From: Larkinella terrae | Lineage (GTDB): Bacteria > Bacteroidota > Bacteroidia > Cytophagales > Spirosomataceae | Length of the DNA: 64,000 nucleotides | NCBI RefSeq assembly: GCF_009668025.1 | Contig: NZ_WJXZ01000001.1 | Span: 487,814 to 551,813 of the forward strand | Direction: 5' to 3' | In this document: positions 34,102 to 43,183 of the stretch, one piece after another | How the letters are laid out: every line of letters starts with the position of its first letter | Position numbering within the stretch: position 1 is the first letter of the stretch | Made by a program: the position numbers and the translations under genes | Notes under the pieces: generated by a model | What the model was told of the DNA's origin: nothing | What the model saw: the letters and a program-made list of their open reading frames with translations, nothing else | The model's database searches: none

Positions 34102-35193
34102 ATGCAGGCGTATCAGCATTACAAAGCCGAAGATTTTTTAACCGACGATTTGTTCATCGCCTGGGTCTATAACCGCGACGCAGCGGCTGCGGCTTTCTGG
34201 TCCGACTGGATGGCGCAGGCGCATCCGAACCGGGCCGAAGCGCTGCTCGCCAAGGATATTCTGGAAGCGTTGAACATCCCGGATGCTGCGGTTACCGAAG
34301 CCGCGCTGGCGGACGAAACCGGTCAGATCATACGGCGAATCCGGCAACCCACGCACCAGAAAATGCCGGTTTTACGGCGCGTATGGTATGTGGCTGCGGC
34401 CGTGGTTCTGCTGCTGGGCGTCAGTTGGTTCGTGTGGCGAATCCCGCAAAAACCGCTGGCGCTGATGGCACTGCTGCCGACGGCTCAATCCGGCGACGGC
34501 GTGGTGGAACAGGCCAACCGGACCAGCAAACCGGTTCGGGTGACCTTACCGGATGGCAGCACGGTTCGGCTGCAGCCCAACAGCCGGATTCAGCACGTCG
34601 CCGGTTTTGGTCAACAGGTGCGGGCGGTGGTGCTGACAGGCGAAGCGTTTTTCGAGGTGGTTCCGAATCCGAAAGTTCCGTTTCTGGTGTACGCCCGCGA
34701 CGTGGTGACGCGTGTCGTTGGAACCAGTTTCACGGTGAAGGCCTACGACGAAAACCCGCAGGTGACGGTGGCCGTACGGACCGGGCGCGTGACGGTTTAT
34801 TCGCGGAAAGAACTCGAACAACACCGGAATGCGGCCAAACCGGAAGTAACCGGCGTCGTTCTGACCCCGAATCAGCAGGTGGTTTTTAACGCAAAAGAGG
34901 AAGTTTTCCGCAAGGAACTGGTTGAAAATCCGGTTTTTATCGCCAAAGATGCGGCTTCCGTTTCCTTCGATTTCGACGATGTGCCGCTGGCCGAAGTATT
35001 CCGGCGGATTGAAGAAACGTACGAAATCGACATCGTTTACAACGAACAGCTTCTGCAAAAATGCACGCTGACGGCTTCGCTGACCGGCTTGTCGCTGTAT
35101 GAACAACTGCGACTGATCAGCAAATCACTCGAAGGTTCCTACGAGGTAACCGACGGCAAAGTGCTCATCCTGGCAACCGGATGTGGCGAATAA
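34102..35193 (+). CDS. FecR-family anti-sigma regulator
   Basis: A 363-residue membrane regulator. A cytosolic N-terminal part (about 1-92) is followed by one membrane helix (about 93-112, VWYVAAAVVLLLGVSWFVW), a periplasmic FecR domain (about 145-235: VRVTLPDGSTVRLQPNSRI, LTGEAFFEVVPNPKVPFLVYARDVVTRVVGTSFTVKAYDENPQV taken in pieces) and a C-terminal DUF4974 domain (about 290-357: FDDVPLAEVFRRIEETYEI). It would hold the divergent sigma factor inactive until SusC signals. It precedes susC by 39 bp. Confidence 0.92.
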   Translation: MQAYQHYKAEDFLTDDLFIAWVYNRDAAAAAFWSDWMAQAHPNRAEALLAKDILEALNIPDAAVTEAALADETGQIIRRIRQPTHQKMPVLRRVWYVAAAVVLLLGVSWFVWRIPQKPLALMALLPTAQSGDGVVEQANRTSKPVRVTLPDGSTVRLQPNSRIQHVAGFGQQVRAVVLTGEAFFEVVPNPKVPFLVYARDVVTRVVGTSFTVKAYDENPQVTVAVRTGRVTVYSRKELEQHRNAAKPEVTGVVLTPNQQVVFNAKEEVFRKELVENPVFIAKDAASVSFDFDDVPLAEVFRRIEETYEIDIVYNEQLLQKCTLTASLTGLSLYEQLRLISKSLEGSYEVTDGKVLILATGCGE

Positions 35194-35232
35194 ATCCAAA
35201 GTAACAATGCGACACCCCTTATTGAACAAACC

Positions 35233-38200
35233 ATGAAAAAACGACTACTAACCCGACCGTTCGTGTTTTACCTCCGCCGGATGACATACCTGCTCCTGCT
35301 GCTGGCCGTCTCGCACACCGGTTTTTCGTTCAGCCCGGACCAGGCCACGCAGGAATTGCTCAGCCAGCGCGTCAGTCTGCAACTGAAAAACAAATCGCTG
35401 AAACAGGTTTTGACCACGATTGAAAAGCAGACGCAGGTCAAATTCATTTACGTACCGCAGAACATCCGCGTCGACCGTGACCTTTCGGTAGTCGCGACCA
35501 ACGAACCACTTTCGGCGGTGCTGGAACGGCTGTTTGCACCCCTGGCGATTACGTACGAAGTTTCCGAAAACCGCATTATTCTGACCAAAGGCAAAACCGG
35601 CGAGATTCTGCCCGCAGAACCCGCGGCCACCGTTGCCGCGCTGGAACAGGCGGTTTCAGGCACGGTTTCCGACGACAAAGGCGAGAGCCTGCCGGGTGTC
35701 AGCATCACCATCAAAGGCACCACGCAGGGAACGACGACGGACGCCCAGGGCGCGTTTAAGCTCAACGTGGCCGACGGCAATGCGGTTTTGGTTTTCAGCT
35801 TTGTGGGCTACGCCAAACAGGAGGTCACCGTTGGCTCGCAGAGCGTCATTAATGTCCGGCTGCTGCCCGGCGATCAGACCCTGAACGAGGTGGTTGTCAC
35901 GGCATTAGGGATTAAACGGGAGAAAAAAGCGCTGACCTATGCCGCCGGCGAAATTAAGGGCACCGATCTGGCGCAATCCAACGTCACGAACCTGGGAACG
36001 GCTCTGTCGGGGAAAGTGGCCGGGGTGCAGGTGACGTCTTCGGCGGGCGGGATGACCGGTTCGTCGCGGATTGTGATCCGGGGAAACTCCTCGTTATCAG
36101 GAAATTCGCAACCCTTGTACGTCATCGACGGCGTGCCGATCGACAACTCCAACCGCCGGGCGATCAGTTCGTTTCAGTTGCAGGGCGGTCTGGACGGTGG
36201 CGATGGGATTTCGAACATCAACCCGAACGATATTGAATCCATGACCATCCTGAAAGGCCCTAATGGCGCGGCCCTGTACGGCCAGTTGGGCGCCAACGGC
36301 GTGGTGATCATCACGACTAAATCGGGTCGGCGCAACCGCCGTCCGTCTATTCAGTACAGCGGCAGTTATTCCGTCGGTAACGCCCTCGTGAAACCGGATT
36401 ACCAGAACGAATACGGGCAGGGTTACAACGGTCAGTTCACGTTTTACCGGCAGGCCAACGGCGTGGTGGCGCCGTTCAGCTCGACGCTGACGGGCGGTAT
36501 TCCGAAGCTGAGTGCGGGCCGCAACCCGACAACGCGCGGAAGCTGGGGCCCGAAAATGCAGGGGCAGAAGATCGAAGATATGTGGGGCGATACGGTGAGT
36601 TATTCACCCGTCACCGATCCATACACGGCTTTTTTTCGTCCGGAAAAACAGGCTATGAATACCGTCAGTGTCGACGGGGGCGGTGAAAAAGTGAATTACT
36701 ACTTTTCATTGACCAACCTGACCAACGACGGTTTTACGCCGACCAACAAACTGAACCGGAACTCGGTAACGGTGAAACTCTCGGCGGATATTGCCAAAGG
36801 CCTGAACCTGGACACGAAAGTCAATTACGTCAACCAGTTTGTGAATAACCGCCCGTACGTCGGCGACGACGGTCTGAACCCGGTTTACCGGTTTTTGTAC
36901 GTGCCGCGGAGTCTGAACATGGATGGCCTGAAGCGGTATGAATACACGGCCAAAGACATTCGCTACTCGCAGGACCTGGGCGGCAACGGTTTTTTTGTCG
37001 GCGGTGAGAAGATTTTTGAAAGTAACTCGGTGACTTCCAACCCATTCTGGACCATCAACAATACCCACAACGAAGATACCCGCGACCGGATCATTGCCTA
37101 CGCCAAACTGAATTACGAGCTGGCGAAAGGCATCAACGTCCAAGTTCGTTACGGAACGGATTTGTACTATGAACGGCAGTTTGGCTGGAAAGCCGTCGGA
37201 ACACGCATTTCGCAAACCGGTGACGTTTTCGAGAACGTGGAGTACAACAAAACGGAAAACGTGGATGGATTGCTGATGATTAACAAGGAAGTTGGTGATT
37301 TTTCAATCAACGCCAACTTTGGTGCCAACCACCTCAGCAACAAATACCGCATCACGGGCAATGCCGGAACCCAGCTCAGCATTCCGGGTCTGTACGCCAT
37401 CGGCCGGACGGTGTTGAACACGCCCCGGCTGGGTGTGGCCGAATCGGTCATCAACTCCGTTTACGGGCAGGCCAGCGTTGGTTTCCGTAACTATTTGTTC
37501 CTCGATGTGTCGGCGCGGAACGACTGGTCGTCGACGCTCCCGGTCACCAACAGTTCGTTTTTCTACCCATCCGTTGGGCTGAGCTGGGCCGTAACGGACG
37601 CGATTCCGCTCAATATTCCGGCGCTGGATTACTTCAAAGTGCGGGCTTCGTACGCCCAGGCTGGCCGCTCGGGCGATCCGTATTCAACGCTGGGTTATTA
37701 TGGTCTGAATGCCAACACCTTCCTGAATCAGCCGCTGGCAACTTACACCAGCACAGTTGTCGATCCGAATCTGAAAAACGAGTTGAAAACCTCCTACGAA
37801 GCCGGTGCCGAATTACGGTTTTTGAAAAACCGCCTGAACCTGGATTTCACGTATTACCATTCGGTGACGAGCAACCAGATTTTGCCGATTGTCATCTCGC
37901 AGTCAACCGGTTACAGCAGCAAGTTGACTAACGCCGGTCGGATCGAAAACAAAGGGATCGAGTTTCTGATTGCGGGAACGCCAGTTAAACTCGCCAACGG
38001 TTTTTCCTGGGATCTGGGCTTCAACTTCTCAGCGAACCGCAACAAAGTCCTCGAACTGATCGACGGGGTGAACGAAATCGTGGTGGGTTCCGACCGCAAC
38101 ATCCGCGTCGTAGCCGCACCGGGCGAGCCCTACGGCCAGTTGAAAGCGGCCGATTATGCCTGGCTGAAAGACGCCAATGGCAACCGCCTGATCGACGACA

Positions 38201-38817
38201 AAGGCTTGCCGATTGTGCAGAGCATCGGAACCGTCGCTATTGGCAACGCAACGCCCAAATGGATTGGCGGGATTACCAACAGCTTCTCCTACAAAGGATT
38301 ATCGCTGAGCGGTTTGATCGACATCCGGCAGGGTGGTCAAATCTTCTCGCAGGGACGCGTACAGGAAGCCGCTTACGGAACCTCGAAACGCACGCTCGAA
38401 GGCCGGGAAGGCGGTTTGATCGCATCCGGTATCAAGGCGCGTCGGGAGGGAAACCAGTGGATCAGCACGGGTCAGCCCAACGATATTCCGACAACCGCTC
38501 AGGCCTACTGGAACCGCGTGGCTTCAGACAAAGGCTTTGCCGTTGCGGAAGAATTTCTGTACGACGCCAGCTACGTTGCGATCCGCGAACTGCGGCTTTC
38601 CTACCAGCTTCCGGCGTCTATTCTCAAGAACAACAAAGTGGTCAGAGGAGCCTCGCTGGCGGTTTATGGCCGCAACCTCGGGTATCTCGAACGGCATACG
38701 GACGGTTTTTCTCCGGAAAACTCGTCCATCAACGTCAATTCCGGCACGATGGGAATGGAACAACACTCGCTGCCACTGCTGCGAACCGTTGGTGTAGACT
38801 TAAACCTGAACTTCTGA
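35233..38817 (+). CDS. SusC/RagA-family TonB-dependent outer-membrane receptor with STN domain
   Basis: A 1194-residue SusC. Signal peptide to about residue 33; STN domain (about 45-118: VSLQLKNKSLKQVLTTIEKQ, RIILTKG); carboxypeptidase-like domain (about 137-220: VSGTVSDDKGESLPGVSITI); plug (about 225-370: LNEVVVTALGIKREKK, PLYVIDGVPIDN, ILKGPNGAALYGQLGANGVV); then a 22-strand barrel ending LNLNF. The STN domain lets it signal to FecR and the sigma factor. With the SusD lipoprotein it forms a TonB-powered lidded transporter for an oligomeric nutrient. No polysaccharidase sits in the immediate locus, so the substrate is unknown. Confidence 0.95.
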   Translation: MKKRLLTRPFVFYLRRMTYLLLLLAVSHTGFSFSPDQATQELLSQRVSLQLKNKSLKQVLTTIEKQTQVKFIYVPQNIRVDRDLSVVATNEPLSAVLERLFAPLAITYEVSENRIILTKGKTGEILPAEPAATVAALEQAVSGTVSDDKGESLPGVSITIKGTTQGTTTDAQGAFKLNVADGNAVLVFSFVGYAKQEVTVGSQSVINVRLLPGDQTLNEVVVTALGIKREKKALTYAAGEIKGTDLAQSNVTNLGTALSGKVAGVQVTSSAGGMTGSSRIVIRGNSSLSGNSQPLYVIDGVPIDNSNRRAISSFQLQGGLDGGDGISNINPNDIESMTILKGPNGAALYGQLGANGVVIITTKSGRRNRRPSIQYSGSYSVGNALVKPDYQNEYGQGYNGQFTFYRQANGVVAPFSSTLTGGIPKLSAGRNPTTRGSWGPKMQGQKIEDMWGDTVSYSPVTDPYTAFFRPEKQAMNTVSVDGGGEKVNYYFSLTNLTNDGFTPTNKLNRNSVTVKLSADIAKGLNLDTKVNYVNQFVNNRPYVGDDGLNPVYRFLYVPRSLNMDGLKRYEYTAKDIRYSQDLGGNGFFVGGEKIFESNSVTSNPFWTINNTHNEDTRDRIIAYAKLNYELAKGINVQVRYGTDLYYERQFGWKAVGTRISQTGDVFENVEYNKTENVDGLLMINKEVGDFSINANFGANHLSNKYRITGNAGTQLSIPGLYAIGRTVLNTPRLGVAESVINSVYGQASVGFRNYLFLDVSARNDWSSTLPVTNSSFFYPSVGLSWAVTDAIPLNIPALDYFKVRASYAQAGRSGDPYSTLGYYGLNANTFLNQPLATYTSTVVDPNLKNELKTSYEAGAELRFLKNRLNLDFTYYHSVTSNQILPIVISQSTGYSSKLTNAGRIENKGIEFLIAGTPVKLANGFSWDLGFNFSANRNKVLELIDGVNEIVVGSDRNIRVVAAPGEPYGQLKAADYAWLKDANGNRLIDDKGLPIVQSIGTVAIGNATPKWIGGITNSFSYKGLSLSGLIDIRQGGQIFSQGRVQEAAYGTSKRTLEGREGGLIASGIKARREGNQWISTGQPNDIPTTAQAYWNRVASDKGFAVAEEFLYDASYVAIRELRLSYQLPASILKNNKVVRGASLAVYGRNLGYLERHTDGFSPENSSINVNSGTMGMEQHSLPLLRTVGVDLNLNF

Positions 38818-38842
38818 TCGGAACCCAAACTGCATCGAAAAC

Positions 38843-40345
38843 ATGAAACGTATATCCAAAAAAATACTGCTTCCGGTCCTGGGTCTGATCGTCAGCGCAT
38901 CGGCCTGTACCAACAATTTTGAGGAACTGAACACCTCGCCCACCCAGCCCCGCAGCGTTCCGGCCGAATACCTGTATTCGCAGGCGCAACTGAACGGTTT
39001 TCTGGCCGACGGCACCAACTGGTGGCAGGTCGGCTCGTGGGTGGAACAATGGGCCAGCGGATCGCTCTCGGCACCTTCACAATACCTCGAAGACCGCGAC
39101 ATTTACGAAACCAACAACTGGACATCGCATTACGAACTGATCAAGAACCTCGCGCAAATCCGGTTACAGGTTCTGAAAGGGCAGGAAGGCACCCCGAACG
39201 GGCGGACCAAACTGGCGATTGCCAAAATCACGGAAATTTATTTCTGGCAACGCATGACCGATTTCTGGGGTGATATTCCGTACACGCAGGCCGGTTTGCC
39301 CGACGATAACCTGATTTTGTTACCGAAATACGACAAGCAGGAAGACATCTACAAATCGTTGATTACGGATCTGGATGCGGCTATTAGCCAACTGACTGCG
39401 ACGGATGTGTCGTACGCCAATGCGGATTTTGTTTACAAAGGTGACGTTACCAAATGGCGGAAACTAGGCAACTCCCTGAAACTCCGGCTGGGCATGCGGC
39501 TTCGCTACGCGGATGCGGCTTTGTCGCGAAAAACCGTTGAGGAAGCCCTGAAAGCGCCCCTGATTGAAAGCAACGCCGACAACGGCGCCATGCCGACGGT
39601 GACTCAGGATGGTAATCCGTTCGGTTATCACCCGATCATTGGTGGTTACAACGGCAGTAAAGAACTGAACCAGATGGCCGCTCCGTTTATCGATATGTTG
39701 CTGGCGAAAAACGACCCGCGTCTGCCGCGCATTGCCGAGCCAACCGAGAATTCCAAAAAAGCCGGGAAACCCATTTACCGGGGATTGGGCGTTGCGCTGG
39801 GCAGCAGCGTGATCATCAACCGCGATGATTATTCGTACGGCAACATCGCCATTTACAACGACCGGAAAGCGACGTTCCCGTACGTTTTTCTGGCGTATTC
39901 CGACAACCTGTTTTTCAAGGCCGAAGCGGCTTTGCTGGGCTGGGGCGGACTGACCCCGGCGCAGGCCGAAGGTTTCTACCAGGCCGGTATTCGGGCCGCG
40001 ATGCAGATTCAGCCGTATTCCATCGCCGAAGCCGACATTGCCGCCTACATCGCGCGGGAAGGAAAGCTGACGGGTACGTCGGAGGAACAACTGGAGCAGA
40101 TCATGACCCAGAAGTGGCTGAGCCTCTTCATGCGGCATTACGAAGCGTTTGCCGAATGGCGTCGGACGGGTTACCCTAAATTAAAACCGGGTCCGAATCC
40201 GGGCACCACCAACGGCCAGATTCCGCGCCGGGGCGTTTATTCGAGCACCGAACGGCTGCGGAATGCCACCAACTACAACGAAGCGTCGTCACGCATGGCG
40301 AACGGCGATACGTACCTGAGCAAGGTTTGGTGGGATAAGAAGTGA
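38843..40345 (+). CDS. SusD/RagB-family nutrient-binding lipoprotein (SusD-like_2)
   Basis: A 500-residue surface lipoprotein: signal MKRISKKILLPVLGLIVSASAC with lipobox cysteine, then the SusD-like fold with helical TPR scaffold. Family marks are NNFEELNTSPTQPRSVPAEYL, IAKITEIYFWQRMTDFWGDIPYTQA, KWRKLGNSLKLRLGMRLRYAD, and LMTQKWLSLFMRHYEAFAEWRRTGYP in altered form near residues 425-445. It covers SusC as a lid and binds the ligand. It lies 25 bp after susC and is co-transcribed. A nearby 28-bp palindrome follows the stop. Confidence 0.93.
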   Translation: MKRISKKILLPVLGLIVSASACTNNFEELNTSPTQPRSVPAEYLYSQAQLNGFLADGTNWWQVGSWVEQWASGSLSAPSQYLEDRDIYETNNWTSHYELIKNLAQIRLQVLKGQEGTPNGRTKLAIAKITEIYFWQRMTDFWGDIPYTQAGLPDDNLILLPKYDKQEDIYKSLITDLDAAISQLTATDVSYANADFVYKGDVTKWRKLGNSLKLRLGMRLRYADAALSRKTVEEALKAPLIESNADNGAMPTVTQDGNPFGYHPIIGGYNGSKELNQMAAPFIDMLLAKNDPRLPRIAEPTENSKKAGKPIYRGLGVALGSSVIINRDDYSYGNIAIYNDRKATFPYVFLAYSDNLFFKAEAALLGWGGLTPAQAEGFYQAGIRAAMQIQPYSIAEADIAAYIAREGKLTGTSEEQLEQIMTQKWLSLFMRHYEAFAEWRRTGYPKLKPGPNPGTTNGQIPRRGVYSSTERLRNATNYNEASSRMANGDTYLSKVWWDKK

Positions 40346-40367
40346 GTTTAAAGGGAATGATAAATGT

Positions 40368-40436
40368 AAAATGATGAACGCCAAATGTAAAAGTGCATGA
40401 TCTGGAAACACTTTTACATTTGGCGTTCATCATTTT
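40368..40436. repeat. 28-bp perfect palindrome, dispersed family member 2
   Basis: Arms 40368-40395 and 40409-40436 are perfect inverted copies with a 13-nt loop. Core AAATGTAAAAGTG, loop CTGGAAA and the returning CACTTTTACATTT match the repeat at 5297-5377. It follows susD. Confidence 0.9.
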
Positions 40437-40458
40437 AGAGACTGTCAATATTTTATAA

Positions 40459-40560
40459 TTTTCCCTTTCTTCGCTTTGCCCCCAACCCCCTAAAGGGGGC
40501 TTTGAAATGCCGATTAAAGCCCCCTTTAGGGGGTTGGGGGCAAAGCGAAGAAAGGGAAAA
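40459..40560. repeat. 45-bp perfect palindrome between convergent genes
   Basis: Arms 40459-40503 and 40516-40560 are exact inverted copies; the loop is 12 nt (GAAATGCCGATT). The arms hold C5/G5 runs (CCCCCAACCCCCTAAAGGGGG), giving an extremely stable hairpin. It lies between susD and the convergent aldo/keto reductase gene, which is 46 bp away. Confidence 0.95.
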
Positions 40561-40606
40561 TCTGAATTTTAGCCAGTTTCTTACATTTGAAATTTATAAA
40601 CGGTTT

Positions 40607-41458
40607 TCACGCCGACAACGCTGCAAAGTCTTCGTCCGACAGCTCGATCTGATCCGCGGCCAGGTTTTCTTTCAGGTGGTCCAGCGAGCTGGTTCCCGGA
40701 ATCAGGAGCATGTTCGGTGACCGTTTCAGCAGCCAAGCCAGCGCAATTTGCGAGGTTGTCGCCTGGTGTTTCTCCGCAATTTCCCGAATTTTACTGGCCA
40801 GTTTGTTCGGTCCCGATGCCAGCGGGTACCAGGGGATAAAGGCCATGCCACGCTGGATGGTATACTCCAAAACCGGCTCCCACTTCCGGTTGCCGAGGTT
40901 ATACAGATTTTGCACCGACACAATAGGCAGCACTTTTTCGGCCCGCTCAATCTCTTTAATCCCGACTTCCGACAAGCCGACGTGCCGGATTTTCCCCGCC
41001 TGAACGGCTTCCACCACCGGTCCGAGCGTTTCTTCTACCGGTATTTCCGGGTCAAACCGGTGGAGTTGCCAGAGGTCGATGCGCTCCAGTTTCAACCGCT
41101 GAAGGCTGCCGTCGATCGCCAGTTGGATGTGTTTGGGATTGCCGTTGATCACCCACTGGTTCGGGCCAGTTCGGTCAAAACCGCCTTTGGTGGCAATCAG
41201 AAGCCCTTTCGGGTACGGATGCAGCGCATCGGCAATTAATTTTTCATTGGTGTGCGGGCCGTACGAATCGGCGGTATCGATAAAATTCACGCCCGACTCC
41301 ACCGCCAGTTGCAACACTTTTTTGGCCGTTTCGCGATTGGGCGTTTCGCCCCACACGCCATGACCGGTCAGTTGCATGCCGCCGTATCCCAACCGGTTGA
41401 TTTCCAGCTCACCCCCAATTTGGAAGGTCCGAGCCCCCTGTTCTGTCGTCTTGCTCAT
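40607..41458 (-). CDS. Aldo/keto reductase
   Basis: A 283-residue NADPH-dependent aldo/keto reductase, a TIM barrel. Catalytic tetrad: D and Y in FIDTADSYGPHTNE (about 52-65), K in ATKGGF, H in WQLHRFD. Also the C-terminal NADP region IPGTSSLDHLKENL. The start was moved to MSKTTEQGARTF, since the longer frame adds residues not typical of the family. Likely reduces aldehydes or ketones; substrate unknown. Divergent from the lipoprotein gene. Confidence 0.9.
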   Translation of the reverse strand: MSKTTEQGARTFQIGGELEINRLGYGGMQLTGHGVWGETPNRETAKKVLQLAVESGVNFIDTADSYGPHTNEKLIADALHPYPKGLLIATKGGFDRTGPNQWVINGNPKHIQLAIDGSLQRLKLERIDLWQLHRFDPEIPVEETLGPVVEAVQAGKIRHVGLSEVGIKEIERAEKVLPIVSVQNLYNLGNRKWEPVLEYTIQRGMAFIPWYPLASGPNKLASKIREIAEKHQATTSQIALAWLLKRSPNMLLIPGTSSLDHLKENLAADQIELSDEDFAALSA

Positions 41459-41605
41459 TGCGTCTTTTATTGAATGAATCAGGAACAACACAAGATCGAT
41501 TGGCTTCTCGTTCCAATCCAGCGCAAAAAATTAGGCTACGACCCTTCCAACCAAATTCAAAAACCGGGAGTCCATGTCGGTAGTATCATACAACCTCCTT
41601 TTCCA

Positions 41606-42292
41606 ATGAAAAACTTTTTAATTGGCTCCGCTTTCCTGTTAACCGTAGTAACCGGCTGCCAAACAACGGACACAGCCGTTACCCCCGAAATTTCCTCAAC
41701 TTCGGTAACGGGCCACATCATCGGACGCGACAGCCTTTACACCGGGAATTACCTGGGTCTGGTGGTCAATGACGAAGCCGAAAATGTGTACAAAGTGGTT
41801 CAAACCCTTCAGCAGACCAAAGGCGTTACCTACCTGAACATCGTCAGTAATTTTGCTTCGGACTTTGCCCAGTTGCGCGAACGCATCCCCCTGTACCAGT
41901 ATATGCTGCTGGACCAAAACCGGGGCACGGATTCGGGTGTGCAAATCAATCTGGAAGCCGATCAGATCAAAAGCATTTATTTAAACAGCGGCACAAAGCT
42001 TACGCAATGGCCCGCTAATTCAAAAACCTCCTCCATTCGGGTGGGCGATACGGCCGGTTCGCTGTACGAAAAACTGGCCAGCATCCGGCAGGTGAGCGCC
42101 TATGCCACTACCTTCGAGCGCATTCTGCTGCTGACCAAAAATCTTTCCAAACCGTATGATCCGGCCATGCGGCAGTCGCCCCAGTGGTATTTTGCCTACA
42201 CCACCGAGCCCAACCGGATGGACGAAGTGCAGATCCATTTCAAGGATGGCAAGGTCGATCACATCTACGTGACCCACTACCAGACCAGGTAA
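41606..42292 (+). CDS. Hypothetical lipoprotein
   Basis: A 228-residue protein with lipoprotein signal MKNFLIGSAFLLTVVTGCQ, the lipobox cysteine at about residue 18. The rest is unfamiliar: GHIIGRDSLYTGNYLGLVVND at the N terminus, QINLEADQIKSIYLNSG in the middle and a C-terminal beta-rich segment ending DGKVDHIYVTHYQTR. The frame extends upstream into the aldo/keto reductase promoter, so the signal peptide sets the start. Function unknown. Confidence 0.6.
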   Translation: MKNFLIGSAFLLTVVTGCQTTDTAVTPEISSTSVTGHIIGRDSLYTGNYLGLVVNDEAENVYKVVQTLQQTKGVTYLNIVSNFASDFAQLRERIPLYQYMLLDQNRGTDSGVQINLEADQIKSIYLNSGTKLTQWPANSKTSSIRVGDTAGSLYEKLASIRQVSAYATTFERILLLTKNLSKPYDPAMRQSPQWYFAYTTEPNRMDEVQIHFKDGKVDHIYVTHYQTR

Positions 42293-42350
42293 AACCGGTC
42301 ACCTCACAAACTTCAGCATCTGCAGGGACCAGATAACGCAAAATGCGTTC

Positions 42351-42358
42351 TACCTTTA
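42351..42358 (+). promoter_or_regulatory. Possible -7 box of the flavin reductase gene
   Basis: TACCTTTA differs from TAnnTTTG in one base and lies 28 bp ahead of the chosen ATG, the same distance as at ndk. No clear -33 TTG. Confidence 0.3.
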
Positions 42359-42385
42359 GTGGCTATTTTTAAAACCAAACTGGTC

Positions 42386-43030
42386 ATGCACCTGACAAAA
42401 GAAGCGATTGCAACTACCGAACGAATCAGACGTTTAAACCTTATTAATTCCGTCACCGGCATCAAACCGGCTAACCTCATTGGCACAATCTCGGAGAATG
42501 GCGAATCGAATCTGGCTATATTCAGTTCAGTGGTTCACCTGGGCAGCAATCCCGCCTTGCTGGGGTTTATTGTACGACCCGACCGGGAAGCGGGTCAGCA
42601 TACTTACGACAACATTCGCAAAACCGGATTTTATACCATCAACCACGTTCAGGAATCGTTCATTGAACAGGCACATTACACATCCGCAAAATTCAAACGG
42701 GACGAGTCGGAGTTTGAAAAATGCCAGTTTACGGAAGAGTATCTTCCGGATTTTATCGCCCCTTTTGTAAAAGAAAGTCGGTTAAAATTAGGGATGAAAC
42801 TTCGGCAGCTTATTCCGATCGAGCTGAACAATACGGTGTTGGTCATTGGCGAAATTGAGCACCTGATCGTACCGGATGAGGCCGTGGATCAGGAAGGGCA
42901 CCTTGATTTGAGCCGGATTTCGGATGTGGGCATTTCGGGCTTGAACAGTTACTACAAACTGGAAAAAATTGCCCAGTTTCCGTATGCCCGCCCGAAAGAC
43001 TTACCCGATTTTTCCGGAGAAAATAACTAG
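42386..43030 (+). CDS. Flavin reductase-like domain protein
   Basis: A 214-residue FMN-binding split-barrel protein of the flavin reductase-like family. Recognisable pieces are RLNLINSVTGIKPANLIGT, LAIFSSVVHLGSNPALLGFIVRP (FMN site), TYDNIRKTGFYTINHV, FKRDESEFEKC and VLVIGEIEHLIVPD. Start at MHLTKEAIATTERIR; an upstream GTG would also work but overlaps the promoter box. The stop codon is followed at once by the ATG of the DUF2256 gene, a tight two-gene operon. Electron acceptor and role unknown. Confidence 0.82.
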   Translation: MHLTKEAIATTERIRRLNLINSVTGIKPANLIGTISENGESNLAIFSSVVHLGSNPALLGFIVRPDREAGQHTYDNIRKTGFYTINHVQESFIEQAHYTSAKFKRDESEFEKCQFTEEYLPDFIAPFVKESRLKLGMKLRQLIPIELNNTVLVIGEIEHLIVPDEAVDQEGHLDLSRISDVGISGLNSYYKLEKIAQFPYARPKDLPDFSGENN

Positions 43031-43171
43031 ATGAAAAAGCAGGATTTACCCACCAAAATCTGTCCGGTTTGTGGAAAACCGTTTAGCTGGCGAAAAAAAT
43101 GGGAAAATGTCTGGAGCGAGGTTAAATATTGTAGTGAACGATGCCGACGAAACAAAAATACTGCGGTATAA
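43031..43171 (+). CDS. DUF2256 small zinc-ribbon protein (46 aa)
   Basis: A 46-codon gene starting directly after the previous stop codon. The product has paired cysteines C-P-V-C-G-K-P-F and Y-C-S-E-R-C, with W residues between ([20 protein letters not shown]), the exact spacing of DUF2256 (zinc-ribbon-like). Such proteins are often found beside flavin reductase-like, cryptochrome/photolyase or DUF2256-linked genes. Function unknown. Genes this short are easily missed by length cutoffs. Confidence 0.88.
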   Translation: MKKQDLPTKICPVCGKPFSWRKKWENVWSEVKYCSERCRRNKNTAV

Positions 43172-43183
43172 GATGTTTCTGAT

